Shown in pieces: positions 34,673-42,594 of a stretch of 64,000 nucleotides of DNA. Every line of letters starts with the position of its first letter. Within the stretch, counting starts at the first letter, position 1. The position numbers were made by a program, and so were the translations under genes. Under the pieces are notes generated by a model. It was not told the DNA's origin and searched no databases. It was given only the letters and a program-made list of their open reading frames with translations. The DNA is from Methylobacterium persicinum (GTDB taxonomy: Bacteria > Pseudomonadota > Alphaproteobacteria > Rhizobiales > Beijerinckiaceae), in contig NZ_BPQX01000003.1 of the NCBI RefSeq assembly GCF_022179525.1, positions 1 through 64,000 of the forward strand, in the 5' to 3' direction.

Positions 34673-35491
34673 TCAGCGCATGGCTCGGCCCGTGCCACGA
34701 CCCACGCGGATTCGCGTTCGGTCTGATCGGTCGAGGTCACTCGCTGCCCGTCGGCAGCATTTTGACGGGTCCGTTTCCCCCGATTCTGACAGGATTAGAA
34801 CTTCAGTACTCGTGCGCTTCGCGGATTTGCACCCTCCCCCACTGCTCAGCGTGGCCCGGTGAACCTCAGCACCCGAGAGTTCTCTGCCCGGCTTACGCGC
34901 CAGCCGCATCCAGGCCTGCCACTCGGGTGAGACGATGCGCACGACGTTGGTGTCGTTCCTGAAGCCCGTCACCCGCCGCTCCTCGACGGTGACTAGCCCG
35001 AGCTTCTTAGCCTCGCGCAGGGCGTTGCGGACGGTGGTCTCGGCCACGCCCGCGATCGCCGCGAGCTGCCCCACGGCCAGTCGGCAATCGCCTCGTTTTG
35101 AGGTTTCCGTGGCGACCAGGGCCAGCACCGCCTGCTCGGCCACGGTGAACTGCGCCGCGAGCCCCGGCGGAAGCCGCCCCGAGGCGGCCCAGCGGCGGCG
35201 GCGCTTCAGAGAGGAGTCCGTGCGAGGGCGCGAGCCGATATCTCTCTTGGGAGGTTTTGCTCTGTCCTGGGTCGGGGATGAGATTGCAGCGTCGGTGCTG
35301 GGTCGCGAGCTCGCCGGTAGCCTGCGAGCCGCAGGCGCGTCCGTGCGCGCCTCGATCAGCCCAGACAGCGCTTCGGCCTCAGCTTCCGTGACCTTCCCCT
35401 CCCCGAAGGCGCGCCACAGCAGCGCCGTCACTTGCGGCAGGGTGATTCGGCTCGACGCCTCAATGGCGCGGCGGATCTCGTCTACAAACAC
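34673..35491 (-). CDS. Putative replication-type winged-HTH protein, copy 2
   Basis: 272 aa. It aligns to the protein at 12683-13471 along most of its length: N-domain DEIRRAIEASSRITLPQVTA, RRRRWAASGR, and winged HTH GQLAAIAGVAETTVRNALRE with GFRNDTNVVRIVSPEWQAW. The linker and C-terminal tail differ. The upstream leader is also conserved. A parA/ribbon-helix-helix pair lies about 480 bp beyond, divergent, as expected for a replication-partition unit. Initiator or copy-control function is inferred. Confidence 0.7.
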   Translation of the reverse strand: MFVDEIRRAIEASSRITLPQVTALLWRAFGEGKVTEAEAEALSGLIEARTDAPAARRLPASSRPSTDAAISSPTQDRAKPPKRDIGSRPRTDSSLKRRRRWAASGRLPPGLAAQFTVAEQAVLALVATETSKRGDCRLAVGQLAAIAGVAETTVRNALREAKKLGLVTVEERRVTGFRNDTNVVRIVSPEWQAWMRLARKPGRELSGAEVHRATLSSGGGCKSAKRTSTEVLILSESGETDPSKCCRRAASDLDRSDRTRIRVGRGTGRAMR

Positions 35492-35815
35492 GTCTCTCGG
35501 CCCTCATCGGGCCGCAACAGGTCGTTCCGGGCCACCGCAGGGGCGTCCGGTCCACAGGGCAAAGCCTCATCGTCGCGAGAATTGGCGTTCCCGCTTGACG
35601 CCCGGGGGCGTCTCATGGCTTGTGGGGAGTGCGTTGTGGCCCCACAGGCCCTTTTCGATTTCGACGGCCCTCCAGTTTGGCGACTGGGGGGCCGTTGGCT
35701 TTTCAGAGGTCGACTTGCGGCGGCGTGGTCTCCTGATGCTCCCGACGACTCGCACAGAGAGCGCGTCAGCCGGACATGGCATGTCGGCTGGGTCGCACGG
35801 CTAAGTCAATGTTGC
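35492..35815. ncRNA. Conserved leader of replication-type gene copy 2, with hairpin
   Basis: It matches 13472-13800 block by block: CCCTCATCGGGCCGC, GGTCGTTCCGGGCC, the palindrome GACGCCCGGGGGCGTC (35597-35612), the hairpin at 35664-35676/35683-35695 with TTGGCG loop, GGTCGACTTGCGGCGGC, and a closing GCACGGCTAAGTCAA. Conservation of a non-coding leader in two copies points to an RNA or DNA element in replication or gene control. Confidence 0.55.
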
Positions 35816-35862
35816 CGGTTCACTCACTGCGCTTGATACGCATTCCATGCAACCACATTTCC

Positions 35863-35880
35863 ACACAAGCTAGCTTGTGT
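35863..35880. promoter_or_regulatory. 18-bp palindrome upstream of parA locus 2
   Basis: ACACAAGCTAGCTTGTGT is a perfect palindrome 92 bp before the parA start. It is followed by six T, so it could be a terminator on the plus strand, an operator, or a parS-type site. A 10-bp match (ACAAGCTAGC) recurs inside the 3' end of parA at 36581. Confidence 0.5.
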
Positions 35881-35972
35881 TTTTTCATTCATGTTGACGT
35901 TCCGGCAGTTTGGATGGTGTAGATGTAGGATTGTCGGTAGCTGTGCCGGACAACCTGTGTGGGGTCACACTG

Positions 35973-36638
35973 ATGAAGGTGGTTGCGTTGCTAGCCTGGA
36001 AGGGTGGGGTCGGCAAAAGCACCCTAACGATCAACCTTGCCGCCGCAGCGATTGAGGACGGTCATAAGGTCGGCATTATCGATCTCGACCCGCAGTCGTC
36101 GTTGTCTGAGTGGTCAGACCGGCGGGAAGCCGAGCAGCCGTTCGTATCTGACGCCAAGCCCCGCGCGGTGGCGCAGATTGTTGAGGCCGGGCGCGGGCTC
36201 GGCCTAGATCTAATGTTGATCGACACCCCGCCCAACGCGACAGATGAGGTGGAAGCCGCCCTGGCGGTAGCAGATGCTGTCGTGATACCGACCGGCGTCG
36301 CCCTGTTCGATCTGAAGGCCGTCACCCGCACGGTGCGTGCTGCCACACAGGCCAACAAGCCAACTTGCGTGGTGCTCAACAGGGTCGGAAATCGCAGTGA
36401 CCGCGAGGCGGCCCGGATCCGCCGCGAGCTGAATCACATCGGTATGCCGATTTTGCGATCTGTAATCCACGATCTGAAGGTGTTCCCGCGGTCAGCCGAC
36501 GCCGGCCAGACCGCGATTGAGGTCGAGCCGGAAGGGAAGGGGGCCCTCGACGTACGAGCTGTGTGGAAGCATGTTTCAAAACAAGCTAGCCTGCGTGCTA
36601 AGACACGGACACGCAAGAATGCGAGTGAGATTGTGTGA
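35973..36638 (+). CDS. parA: Partition ATPase ParA, locus 2
   Basis: 221 aa from MKVVALLAWKGGVGKSTLTI, a deviant Walker A at residues 10-17. LDPQSSLSEWSDRR is the A' motif and LMLIDTPPN the Walker B. It is a small type Ib-like ParA without N-terminal HTH. The downstream gene overlaps by one base (TGATG). It is a paralogue of, but not close to, the ParA at 17891-18523. Position next to a replication-type gene supports plasmid partition. Confidence 0.92.
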   Translation: MKVVALLAWKGGVGKSTLTINLAAAAIEDGHKVGIIDLDPQSSLSEWSDRREAEQPFVSDAKPRAVAQIVEAGRGLGLDLMLIDTPPNATDEVEAALAVADAVVIPTGVALFDLKAVTRTVRAATQANKPTCVVLNRVGNRSDREAARIRRELNHIGMPILRSVIHDLKVFPRSADAGQTAIEVEPEGKGALDVRAVWKHVSKQASLRAKTRTRKNASEIV

Positions 36639-36958
36639 TGGCTAAGCCGAACCCCCTGTCGATGGCTGCGCAGGTGGCCGAGTCGTTGAAAGCCCCAGAA
36701 AAGGCAAAGGCTGTACCGCCGGTCGTACCGGCAGTAGCGGAGCCGGTTCCGGCCAAGACTACGCGCGAGGGAAAGCGGTTCCTCGGCTACTATGTTGAGC
36801 CGCAGCGACACGATGAAATCAAGCAGGCTGCGTTAGATGAAGGCATTCAAATCCAGGAGCTTCTCCGCCAAGCTGTAGATGCCTGGATGGAGGCAAATGG
36901 CACTGAAGCCGTAGCGACTGTAGAACGGCGACGCGCACGGCGGGCCGGGAAGCAGTAA
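36638..36958 (+). CDS. ParB-like ribbon-helix-helix partner, locus 2
   Basis: 106 aa. A disordered Pro/Lys-rich N-terminus is followed by FLGYYVEPQRHDEIKQAALD and ELLRQAVDAWMEAN, a ribbon-helix-helix pattern, with a basic tail (ERRRARRAGKQ). The start shares a base with the parA stop, so translation is coupled. It probably binds the palindrome upstream of parA and regulates the operon. Confidence 0.75.
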   Translation: MAKPNPLSMAAQVAESLKAPEKAKAVPPVVPAVAEPVPAKTTREGKRFLGYYVEPQRHDEIKQAALDEGIQIQELLRQAVDAWMEANGTEAVATVERRRARRAGKQ

Positions 36959-37106
36959 GGGAAAAGAATAGTCGACCTTTCTCCCACCCGTCACGATAAC
37001 CCGACCGCTTGAATAGAACCGTTTTTGAGCGGCTTTTCGGCGACCCGCTAAGCCATTGCGAAATTTAAGGCTGGATCGCGCGAAAACGTGCGCTTATAAT
37101 TTGAGC

Positions 37107-37670
37107 ATGAAAATCGGCTATGCCCGTGTCTCCACCGACGAGCAGACCCTCGCCTTGCAGCATGACGCGTTGCAGGTGGACGGGTGCGATGTCGTCTATG
37201 ACGACAAGGGCGTTTCCGGCACCGCCATGAAGCGGCCCGGCCTCGCTGCCGCCCTGGCAGCGGCCAAGGCCGGTGACACGCTGACCGTCTGGCGGATCGA
37301 CCGCCTCGGCCGCACTACTGCCGGGCTTGCCCTGCTTCTGGACGAGCTGCATGGGCGCGGCGTCGAGTTTCACTCGATCATGGACGGGATGGATACCCGC
37401 ACGGCCGCAGGCAAGGCGCTGTATGGCATCATGAGCGTCCTGGCCCAGCTAGAGCGCGACCTGATTTCCGAACGTACCAAGGCCGGGCTGAAAGCCGCCA
37501 AGCGGCGCGGCAAGCGGGCAGGGCGTCCCCCTTCCTTCACACCGGAGAAGCGAGAGCTGGCCGTTCGCCTGATCGAGGACGGCAAAGGTAGGGCGGAGAT
37601 TGCCCGCATGGTTGGCGTCGCGCCTGCGACGCTGCGCCGGCACATCAACGCCACTGGCGCGAGGCTATAG
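37107..37670 (+). CDS. Serine recombinase (Tn3-type resolvase), copy 3
   Basis: 187 aa. MKIGYARVSTDEQTLALQHD has the catalytic Ser; WRIDRLGRTTAGLALLLDEL, LERDLISERTKAGLKAAKRR and an HTH at the C-terminus (GRAEIARMVGVAPATLRRHI) complete the family. The region upstream contains inverted-repeat-like tracts (CGAAAACGTGCGCTTATAAT) that may be a res site. It ends 6 bp before the ImmA/IrrE-type gene, so a recombinase plus toxin-antitoxin cassette is suggested. Confidence 0.92.
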   Translation: MKIGYARVSTDEQTLALQHDALQVDGCDVVYDDKGVSGTAMKRPGLAAALAAAKAGDTLTVWRIDRLGRTTAGLALLLDELHGRGVEFHSIMDGMDTRTAAGKALYGIMSVLAQLERDLISERTKAGLKAAKRRGKRAGRPPSFTPEKRELAVRLIEDGKGRAEIARMVGVAPATLRRHINATGARL

Positions 37671-37676
37671 CCAGCC

Positions 37677-38936
37677 ATGGAGAAAGCCGAGAACATCAAC
37701 CCGAGTATCCTGGCATGGGCGCGGCAGTCGGCTGGCCTGTCCCTTGAGGACGCGGCCAGCAAGATCGGCATCCAGCCGAGCGCGGCCAGCTCCGCCGCCG
37801 AGAAGCTGGAAGCCCTAGAGAGCGGTCAGCGGTTTCCGACCCGGACCCAGCTCGCCAAAATCGCGAGCGTCTACCGCCGCCCTGTTGTGACCTTCTACCT
37901 CAAACAGCCCCCGGCCCAGGCTTCGCGGGGCGAGGACTTCCGCACTCTGCCTTTCGACGTGCCGCCGCGCGAGAGCGCCAAGCTGGACGCCTTGCTCCGG
38001 GACATCCGGGCGCGGCAGGAGATGGTCAAAAGCATCCTCGAAGACGAGGACGAGGCCGCCCCGCTCGACTTCGTTGGCTCCGCCACCGTCCAGCAGGGTG
38101 TCCAGACCGTCATCGACAGCATCGCCGCAAAGCTGGAAATCCGGCTCGACACGCTCAGCCGCCGCAACGGCACCGCCGACGACCTGTTCAAGGATCTTCG
38201 CAGCCGGTCCGAACGCATCGGCGTGTTTGTCCTCCTAGTCGGGGATCTTGGATCGCATCACCACACGATCAGCGAGCGCGTGTTCCGAGGCTTCGCCATT
38301 GCCGATCGCGTTGCGCCATTCGTCGTCATCAACGACCAGGACGCCAAGGCCGCCCGCGCCTTCACGCTCCTCCACGAGCTGGCGCATATCTGGTTAGGTC
38401 AGACCGGCGTGAGCGGCATGGTCGGAGAAGGCCAGGCCAAGACCCCACAGGGTGCCATCGAGCAGTTCTGCAACGATGTCGCCGGACGGTTCCTCTTGCC
38501 CGATCAGGCTTTCGCCACCGGACCGGATTTCACCCCTGCCGATCTGCCGCGCGCCATGGCCGCCATCGCCAGAATGGCCGAAGCTTGGCGCGTCAGTGAG
38601 CCTATGGTCGCCTATCGCATGCACCGCATGAAATGGATCAGCGGCTCGACCTACAGCGACCTTGCCAGCCAGTACGCCGCCCGCTGGCAGGGCCAGAAAG
38701 CGCGCGCAAAGGACGACGCCAAGGAGTCCGAGGGCGGCCCCAGCTACTACACCGTCAAGCAGTTCAAGCTGGGTGCCGCACTGGTCGGCCTGGTGCAGCG
38801 GTCCGTCCGCGATAACATCCTGTCGCATACCAAGGCCGCGAAGGTCTTGGGCGTCAGTCCGGGCGTCGTCGAGCCGCTTATCAAACGATACGAATATGCC
38901 AGGGGTGCCATGGTGCCCGGCATCGGGAGGGACTGA
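37677..38936 (+). CDS. XRE-ImmA/IrrE fusion regulator-peptidase
   Basis: 419 aa. An XRE HTH lies at residues 8-60 (AWARQSAGLSLEDAASKIGI). The ImmA/IrrE zinc peptidase domain carries HELAHIWLG near residue 240, with downstream EQFCNDVAGRFLLP as the third ligand region. A C-terminal part has a second HTH-like stretch. Such fusions act as antitoxin or regulator that cleaves partner proteins. The next gene is a DUF4411 PIN-like protein, the common partner. The stop and the next start are adjacent. Confidence 0.88.
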   Translation: MEKAENINPSILAWARQSAGLSLEDAASKIGIQPSAASSAAEKLEALESGQRFPTRTQLAKIASVYRRPVVTFYLKQPPAQASRGEDFRTLPFDVPPRESAKLDALLRDIRARQEMVKSILEDEDEAAPLDFVGSATVQQGVQTVIDSIAAKLEIRLDTLSRRNGTADDLFKDLRSRSERIGVFVLLVGDLGSHHHTISERVFRGFAIADRVAPFVVINDQDAKAARAFTLLHELAHIWLGQTGVSGMVGEGQAKTPQGAIEQFCNDVAGRFLLPDQAFATGPDFTPADLPRAMAAIARMAEAWRVSEPMVAYRMHRMKWISGSTYSDLASQYAARWQGQKARAKDDAKESEGGPSYYTVKQFKLGAALVGLVQRSVRDNILSHTKAAKVLGVSPGVVEPLIKRYEYARGAMVPGIGRD

Positions 38937-39419
38937 TTGCTCTACCTCCTTGATGCGAACGTGTTGATCCGAGCGGATGAAGAATATTACGGCTTCGACC
39001 TCGTACCGCAGTTCTGGGATTGGCTGCTTAGCCAATGCCAGGCGGGGCATATCAAAATGCCGCTCGAAATCTGGCAGGAAGTCTGCGGCTCGCGGACCCA
39101 GCTCGGCCAGTGGATCAACGACAAGGACGTAAAGGCCGCGCTGATCCTGACCGAGGAGGCCGACCCCGCGATCCTGAATGACGTACTGGATAGCGGCTAC
39201 GGCGCGAACCTCACAGACACCGAGATTGAGAAGATCGGTCAGGATATGTTTTTGGTCGCCTACGGCCTTGCCGCGCCCAATCGGACGATTGTGACAAAGG
39301 AAGTCTCTGCCCCATCGAAGCAGCGCGCCAACCGCAAGGTGCCGGATGTCTGCAACACGTTCGGCCAGGTTTGGATCAAAGACTTCGACCTCTATCGCAC
39401 CCTCGGCTTCAAGGCGTAA
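38937..39419 (+). CDS. DUF4411 PIN-like putative toxin
   Basis: 160 aa starting with TTG. LLDANVLIRADEEYYGFDLV is the PIN-type first Asp; IVTKEVSAP and PDVCNTFGQVWI carry the conserved C-terminal DUF4411 features. It is the usual partner of XRE-ImmA/IrrE proteins, forming a probable type II toxin-antitoxin pair with the gene directly upstream. RNase activity is expected from the fold but unproven here. An IS1182-like element begins 99 bp downstream. Confidence 0.8.
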   Translation: MLYLLDANVLIRADEEYYGFDLVPQFWDWLLSQCQAGHIKMPLEIWQEVCGSRTQLGQWINDKDVKAALILTEEADPAILNDVLDSGYGANLTDTEIEKIGQDMFLVAYGLAAPNRTIVTKEVSAPSKQRANRKVPDVCNTFGQVWIKDFDLYRTLGFKA

Positions 39420-39576
39420 TTCGCACCGGCAATCTGCACCGAAAAGGCCCAACGATTGCAACGTGTGCGGCGTGGTGCGGAAGTCTTGAGTTTCGCACCG
39501 CGAGTCCGCTTCCGACCGAGGCTGTGTCAAAAGTCCGTTCTGAGATAGACTTGCGGCCTCATCTGCGGAGGCCAGC

Positions 39577-40459
39577 ATGGGTCGGTTCGTCGAAGGGCAG
39601 GACCGTCGGCAGTCCTGGTTGCTACCCAGTTCGCTGGATGACTATGTCACCGCCGACAATCCGGTTCGGGTGATCGAGGTCTTCATCGACGAACTCGATC
39701 TGGGTGCGCTTGGCTTCACCCGCTCCGAGCCTGCGGCGACCGGGCGGCCTGCCTATGACCCGGCCACGCTTCTGAAACTCTACCTCTACGGCTATCTCAA
39801 CCGCGTGCCGTCGAGCCGGCGGCTCGAGCGTGAGGCACAGCGCAACATCGAGGTGATGTGGCTGACCGGTCGCTTGGCTCCCGATCACAAGACGATCGCC
39901 AACTTCAGGCGCGACAACGGAACTGCGATCCAAGCGGCCTGTCGGCAGTTTGTGGTGCTGTGCCGGGATCTGCAGCTCTTCGCCGGGGCGACTGTCGCCT
40001 TAGACGGGTCGAAGTTCAAGGCGGTCAACAACCGGGACCGCAACTACACCGTGGCCAAGGTCGCCAAGCGCCTGGAACAGGTGGAGGCCAGCATCGCCCG
40101 CTACCTCGCGGCGCTCGACAGGGCGGACAGGGAGGGCAACGACGTCCCCGAGGCACGCACGCAGCGCATCGGCGAGAAGATCGCCGCCTTGCGCCGCCAG
40201 ATGGCCTTCCTGCGCGAGATGGAGGCGCAGGTGGAGACCGCAGACGACGGACAGGTCTCGCTGACCGACCCGGACGCGCGCTCGATGGCGACGAGCGGGC
40301 GCGGCACCGGCATCGTCGGCTACAACGTCCAGATTGCGGTCGACCCCGAGCATCATCTCGTCGTGGCCCATGAGGTCATCAACGAGGGTCACGACCGCAC
40401 CCAGCTCGTGCCGATGGGCGATCGGGCCAAGCAGGCTACCGACGCGGAGGCGATCGTGG
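39577..40459 (+). pseudogene. IS1182-family transposase, 5' part
   Basis: Residues 1-294 of a DDE transposase: MGRFVEGQDRRQSWLLPSSL, PATLLKLYLYGYLNRVPSSR, the first catalytic region in ATVALDGSKFKAVNNRD and DPDARSMAT. The frame is cut by the IS66-like element at 40460 within the block DAEAIV. The rest resumes in frame at 41829. It is a clean, recent-looking insertion, since no other stop or frameshift is seen. Confidence 0.88.
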
Positions 40460-41820
40460 GTAATTACCCACCCCCTTGCGCGGGTTGGGTTTCGCTGATT
40501 CCCTGCCGGGATGGGTCGCATCGATCTTGAGCGGTTGAGCCGCGAGGAGCTGATCGAGCTGGTGCTGCGATTGCAGCGTCCGGAAAAGACTTCGCTCACC
40601 TCGTCGAAGCCACCCGCGACGGACCGCAAGGAGCGGCGGGAGCAATCCAAGCCTGGCGGTGCCAAGCCTGGTCACGAAGGCCATAGCCGGGTGATGAGCG
40701 ACGATCCCGATACGGTGGTCGATCATCGTCCCGACCGATGCTCATGCTGCGGCGGCGACCTGCACACCGCTCTTCCGACGGAGGTCGTCGGCGTTTCCGA
40801 GGGGATCGAACTTCCGGAGGTCGCGCCGGTGGTGACGCAGCATCGGCGACTGGCCGTGCGTTGCCCGACCTGCGGGACGCGGGTGGTCGCAGCCGTGCCG
40901 GAGGCGGCGCAGGGAACACCCTTCGGCCCGCGGCTGCATGCTGTGGCGACGTATCTCAAAACCTTCCAGGCGCTGTCCTACGCGCGGTTACAGGCGGCGC
41001 TCTCCGACCTGTTCGGGCTCACGCTCAGCCAGGGTGGGCTGATGAACCTGCTCCAGCGCGCGCAGAGGCGCTTCCGCTCCGGTCGCGACGAGGCCGTCTC
41101 GACCCTGCGCCGGGCCACGGTGGTCGCCTCGGACGAGACCGGCGTGCGCATCGAGGGCAGCAACGCCTACCATTGGGTCTTCCATTCGGCCCAAGCCGTG
41201 GTGCACACGGCCTCCCCGACGCGGGGCGCCATCGTGGTGCGGGAGATGATGGACGGCCACCGGCCCGCGGTGTGGATCTCTGACCGCTACACCGCCCAGC
41301 AGGGACACGCGGCCGCGCACCAGACCTGCCTCGCCCATCTCGCCCGCGATGTCGCCTACGCCGTCGACACCAGCGACGATCCGGTCCCCTGGCGACTGCA
41401 GCTTTGGCTGGCCTCCGTGTTCGCTCTGGCCGAGCGTGTCACTGATCTGGCCACCGCGACGCTTGCCGCCAAGCGCCGGAGCCTGGATCGGCAACTGGGC
41501 GCCATCCTCGCCACGCCGAGCCGCTGCGACCTAACCCGCGACCTGCAGGCCAAGATCGGCCGGGCGCGCCGTCAGCTTCTGGTGTTTCTCGACCATCCCG
41601 GTGCCGTCGAACCGACCAACAACGGCTCGGAACGGCTGCTGCGTCCGGCCGTGATCCAGCGGAAGGTCACCAACGGCTACCGCGCAATGTGGGCCGCCGA
41701 GGGCGAGGCCGATATCCGCACTGTGGTCGATACCGCGCGCCTAACCGGAAGCAGCCCCTTCGGCACCATCCTCAAGACCATCAGCGCCTGAACCCCGCCG
41801 TCACAGGGGTGGGTAATTAC
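40460..41820 (+). mobile_element. IS66-like element, single-ORF type
   Basis: 1361 bp. Ends GTAATTACCCACCCC (40460) and GGGGTGGGTAATTAC (41820) are inverted repeats, with the GTAA terminus typical of IS66. The 8-bp duplication GATCGTGG lies at 40452-40459 and 41821-41828. Only tnpC is present; tnpA and tnpB are absent, as in the ISBst12-type subgroup. Confidence 0.9.
40511..41791 (+). CDS. IS66-family transposase (TnpC type)
   Basis: 426 aa. An N-terminal leucine-rich/HTH part (LERLSREELIELVLRLQRPE) is followed by a zinc-finger-like region (DRCSCCGGDLH; VRCPTCGTRVVA). The DDE core then has VVASDETGVRI (first Asp), WISDRYTAQQGHAA (second Asp) and EPTNNGSERLLRPAVIQRK with the Glu. It starts 51 bp inside the element and ends 29 bp before its right end. 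The protein is complete and likely active. Confidence 0.92.
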   Translation: MGRIDLERLSREELIELVLRLQRPEKTSLTSSKPPATDRKERREQSKPGGAKPGHEGHSRVMSDDPDTVVDHRPDRCSCCGGDLHTALPTEVVGVSEGIELPEVAPVVTQHRRLAVRCPTCGTRVVAAVPEAAQGTPFGPRLHAVATYLKTFQALSYARLQAALSDLFGLTLSQGGLMNLLQRAQRRFRSGRDEAVSTLRRATVVASDETGVRIEGSNAYHWVFHSAQAVVHTASPTRGAIVVREMMDGHRPAVWISDRYTAQQGHAAAHQTCLAHLARDVAYAVDTSDDPVPWRLQLWLASVFALAERVTDLATATLAAKRRSLDRQLGAILATPSRCDLTRDLQAKIGRARRQLLVFLDHPGAVEPTNNGSERLLRPAVIQRKVTNGYRAMWAAEGEADIRTVVDTARLTGSSPFGTILKTISA

Positions 41821-41828
41821 GATCGTGG

Positions 41829-42385
41829 TCCTGGCCGATCGCGGCTACTACAGTGGCGACGAGGTTCTGGCCTGCGAAGGCACGGGCATCCTGCCGGCCA
41901 TGCCGCGGGCCGACACGTCGGGTCGAGCCAAGAAGGGGCTCTTCGTGCGCGCCGACTTCGTCTACGCCGCCGCGGCCGATCACTACGTCTGTCCCGCCGG
42001 CGCTGTGCTGACGAAGTCTAACGCGCGCTCCGATCGACACGGCGACATCGACCACTACCGCAACCTGGACGCCTGTCATGCCTGCGCGATGCGGGTGCGC
42101 TGTACGACCGAGAAGTTCAAACGCTTCAAGCGCTGGAAGCACGAGGCGGTTCTGGAGGCCATGCAGAGACGGCTCGACGCCATGCCTGACGCCATGGCGA
42201 TCCGGCGTGCCACAGTCGAGCATGTCTTCGGAACGCTGAAAGCCTGGATGGGCAGTACGCCGTTCCTGACGAAGGGCCTGAAAGGCGTGCGAACCGAGAT
42301 GAGCCTCGCGATCCTCGCCTACAACATGAAGCGGATGATCCGACTGTTCGGCGCAACCTGGCTCATACAGGCCATTCGAGCCTGA
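41829..42385 (+). pseudogene. IS1182-family transposase, 3' part
   Basis: Residues 295-479 of the interrupted transposase: LADRGYYSGDEVLACEGTGI (second catalytic Asp), the Cys-rich DACHACAMRVRC, and RRATVEHVFGTLKAWMG with the final Glu, ending in NMKRMIRLFGATWLI. It matches the intact copy at 44536-45966 throughout. Confidence 0.88.
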
Positions 42386-42594
42386 AGCGGCCCACCGCGC
42401 CGCCGTCATCATCCTGCCAACCGGCGCTGACGATCACGATCAATGCGTTTTGACACGGCCTCGACCCAAGTCAGCCGTAAGAGCAACGCCCGATGTTGCC
42501 CGAAAGCTGCCATTCGCACCCGTCCTCGTATGCGGCTGATCGCCGAGCCCGCGTAGGGCCTCGGCCGCTGCGTCAGACACCGTCCGGCCGATCA

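Larger units (their letters stand above)
39518..42462 (+). mobile_element. IS1182-like element interrupted by an IS66-like element
   Basis: The terminal inverted repeats are GAGGCTGTGTCAAAAG at 39518 and the complement of GAGGCCGTGTCAAAACGC at 42462. GACC flanks both ends (39514-39517 and 42463-42466). Removing the inner insertion gives one transposase frame of 479 codons. The same ends occur in the MITE at 3001-3181. Confidence 0.88.
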
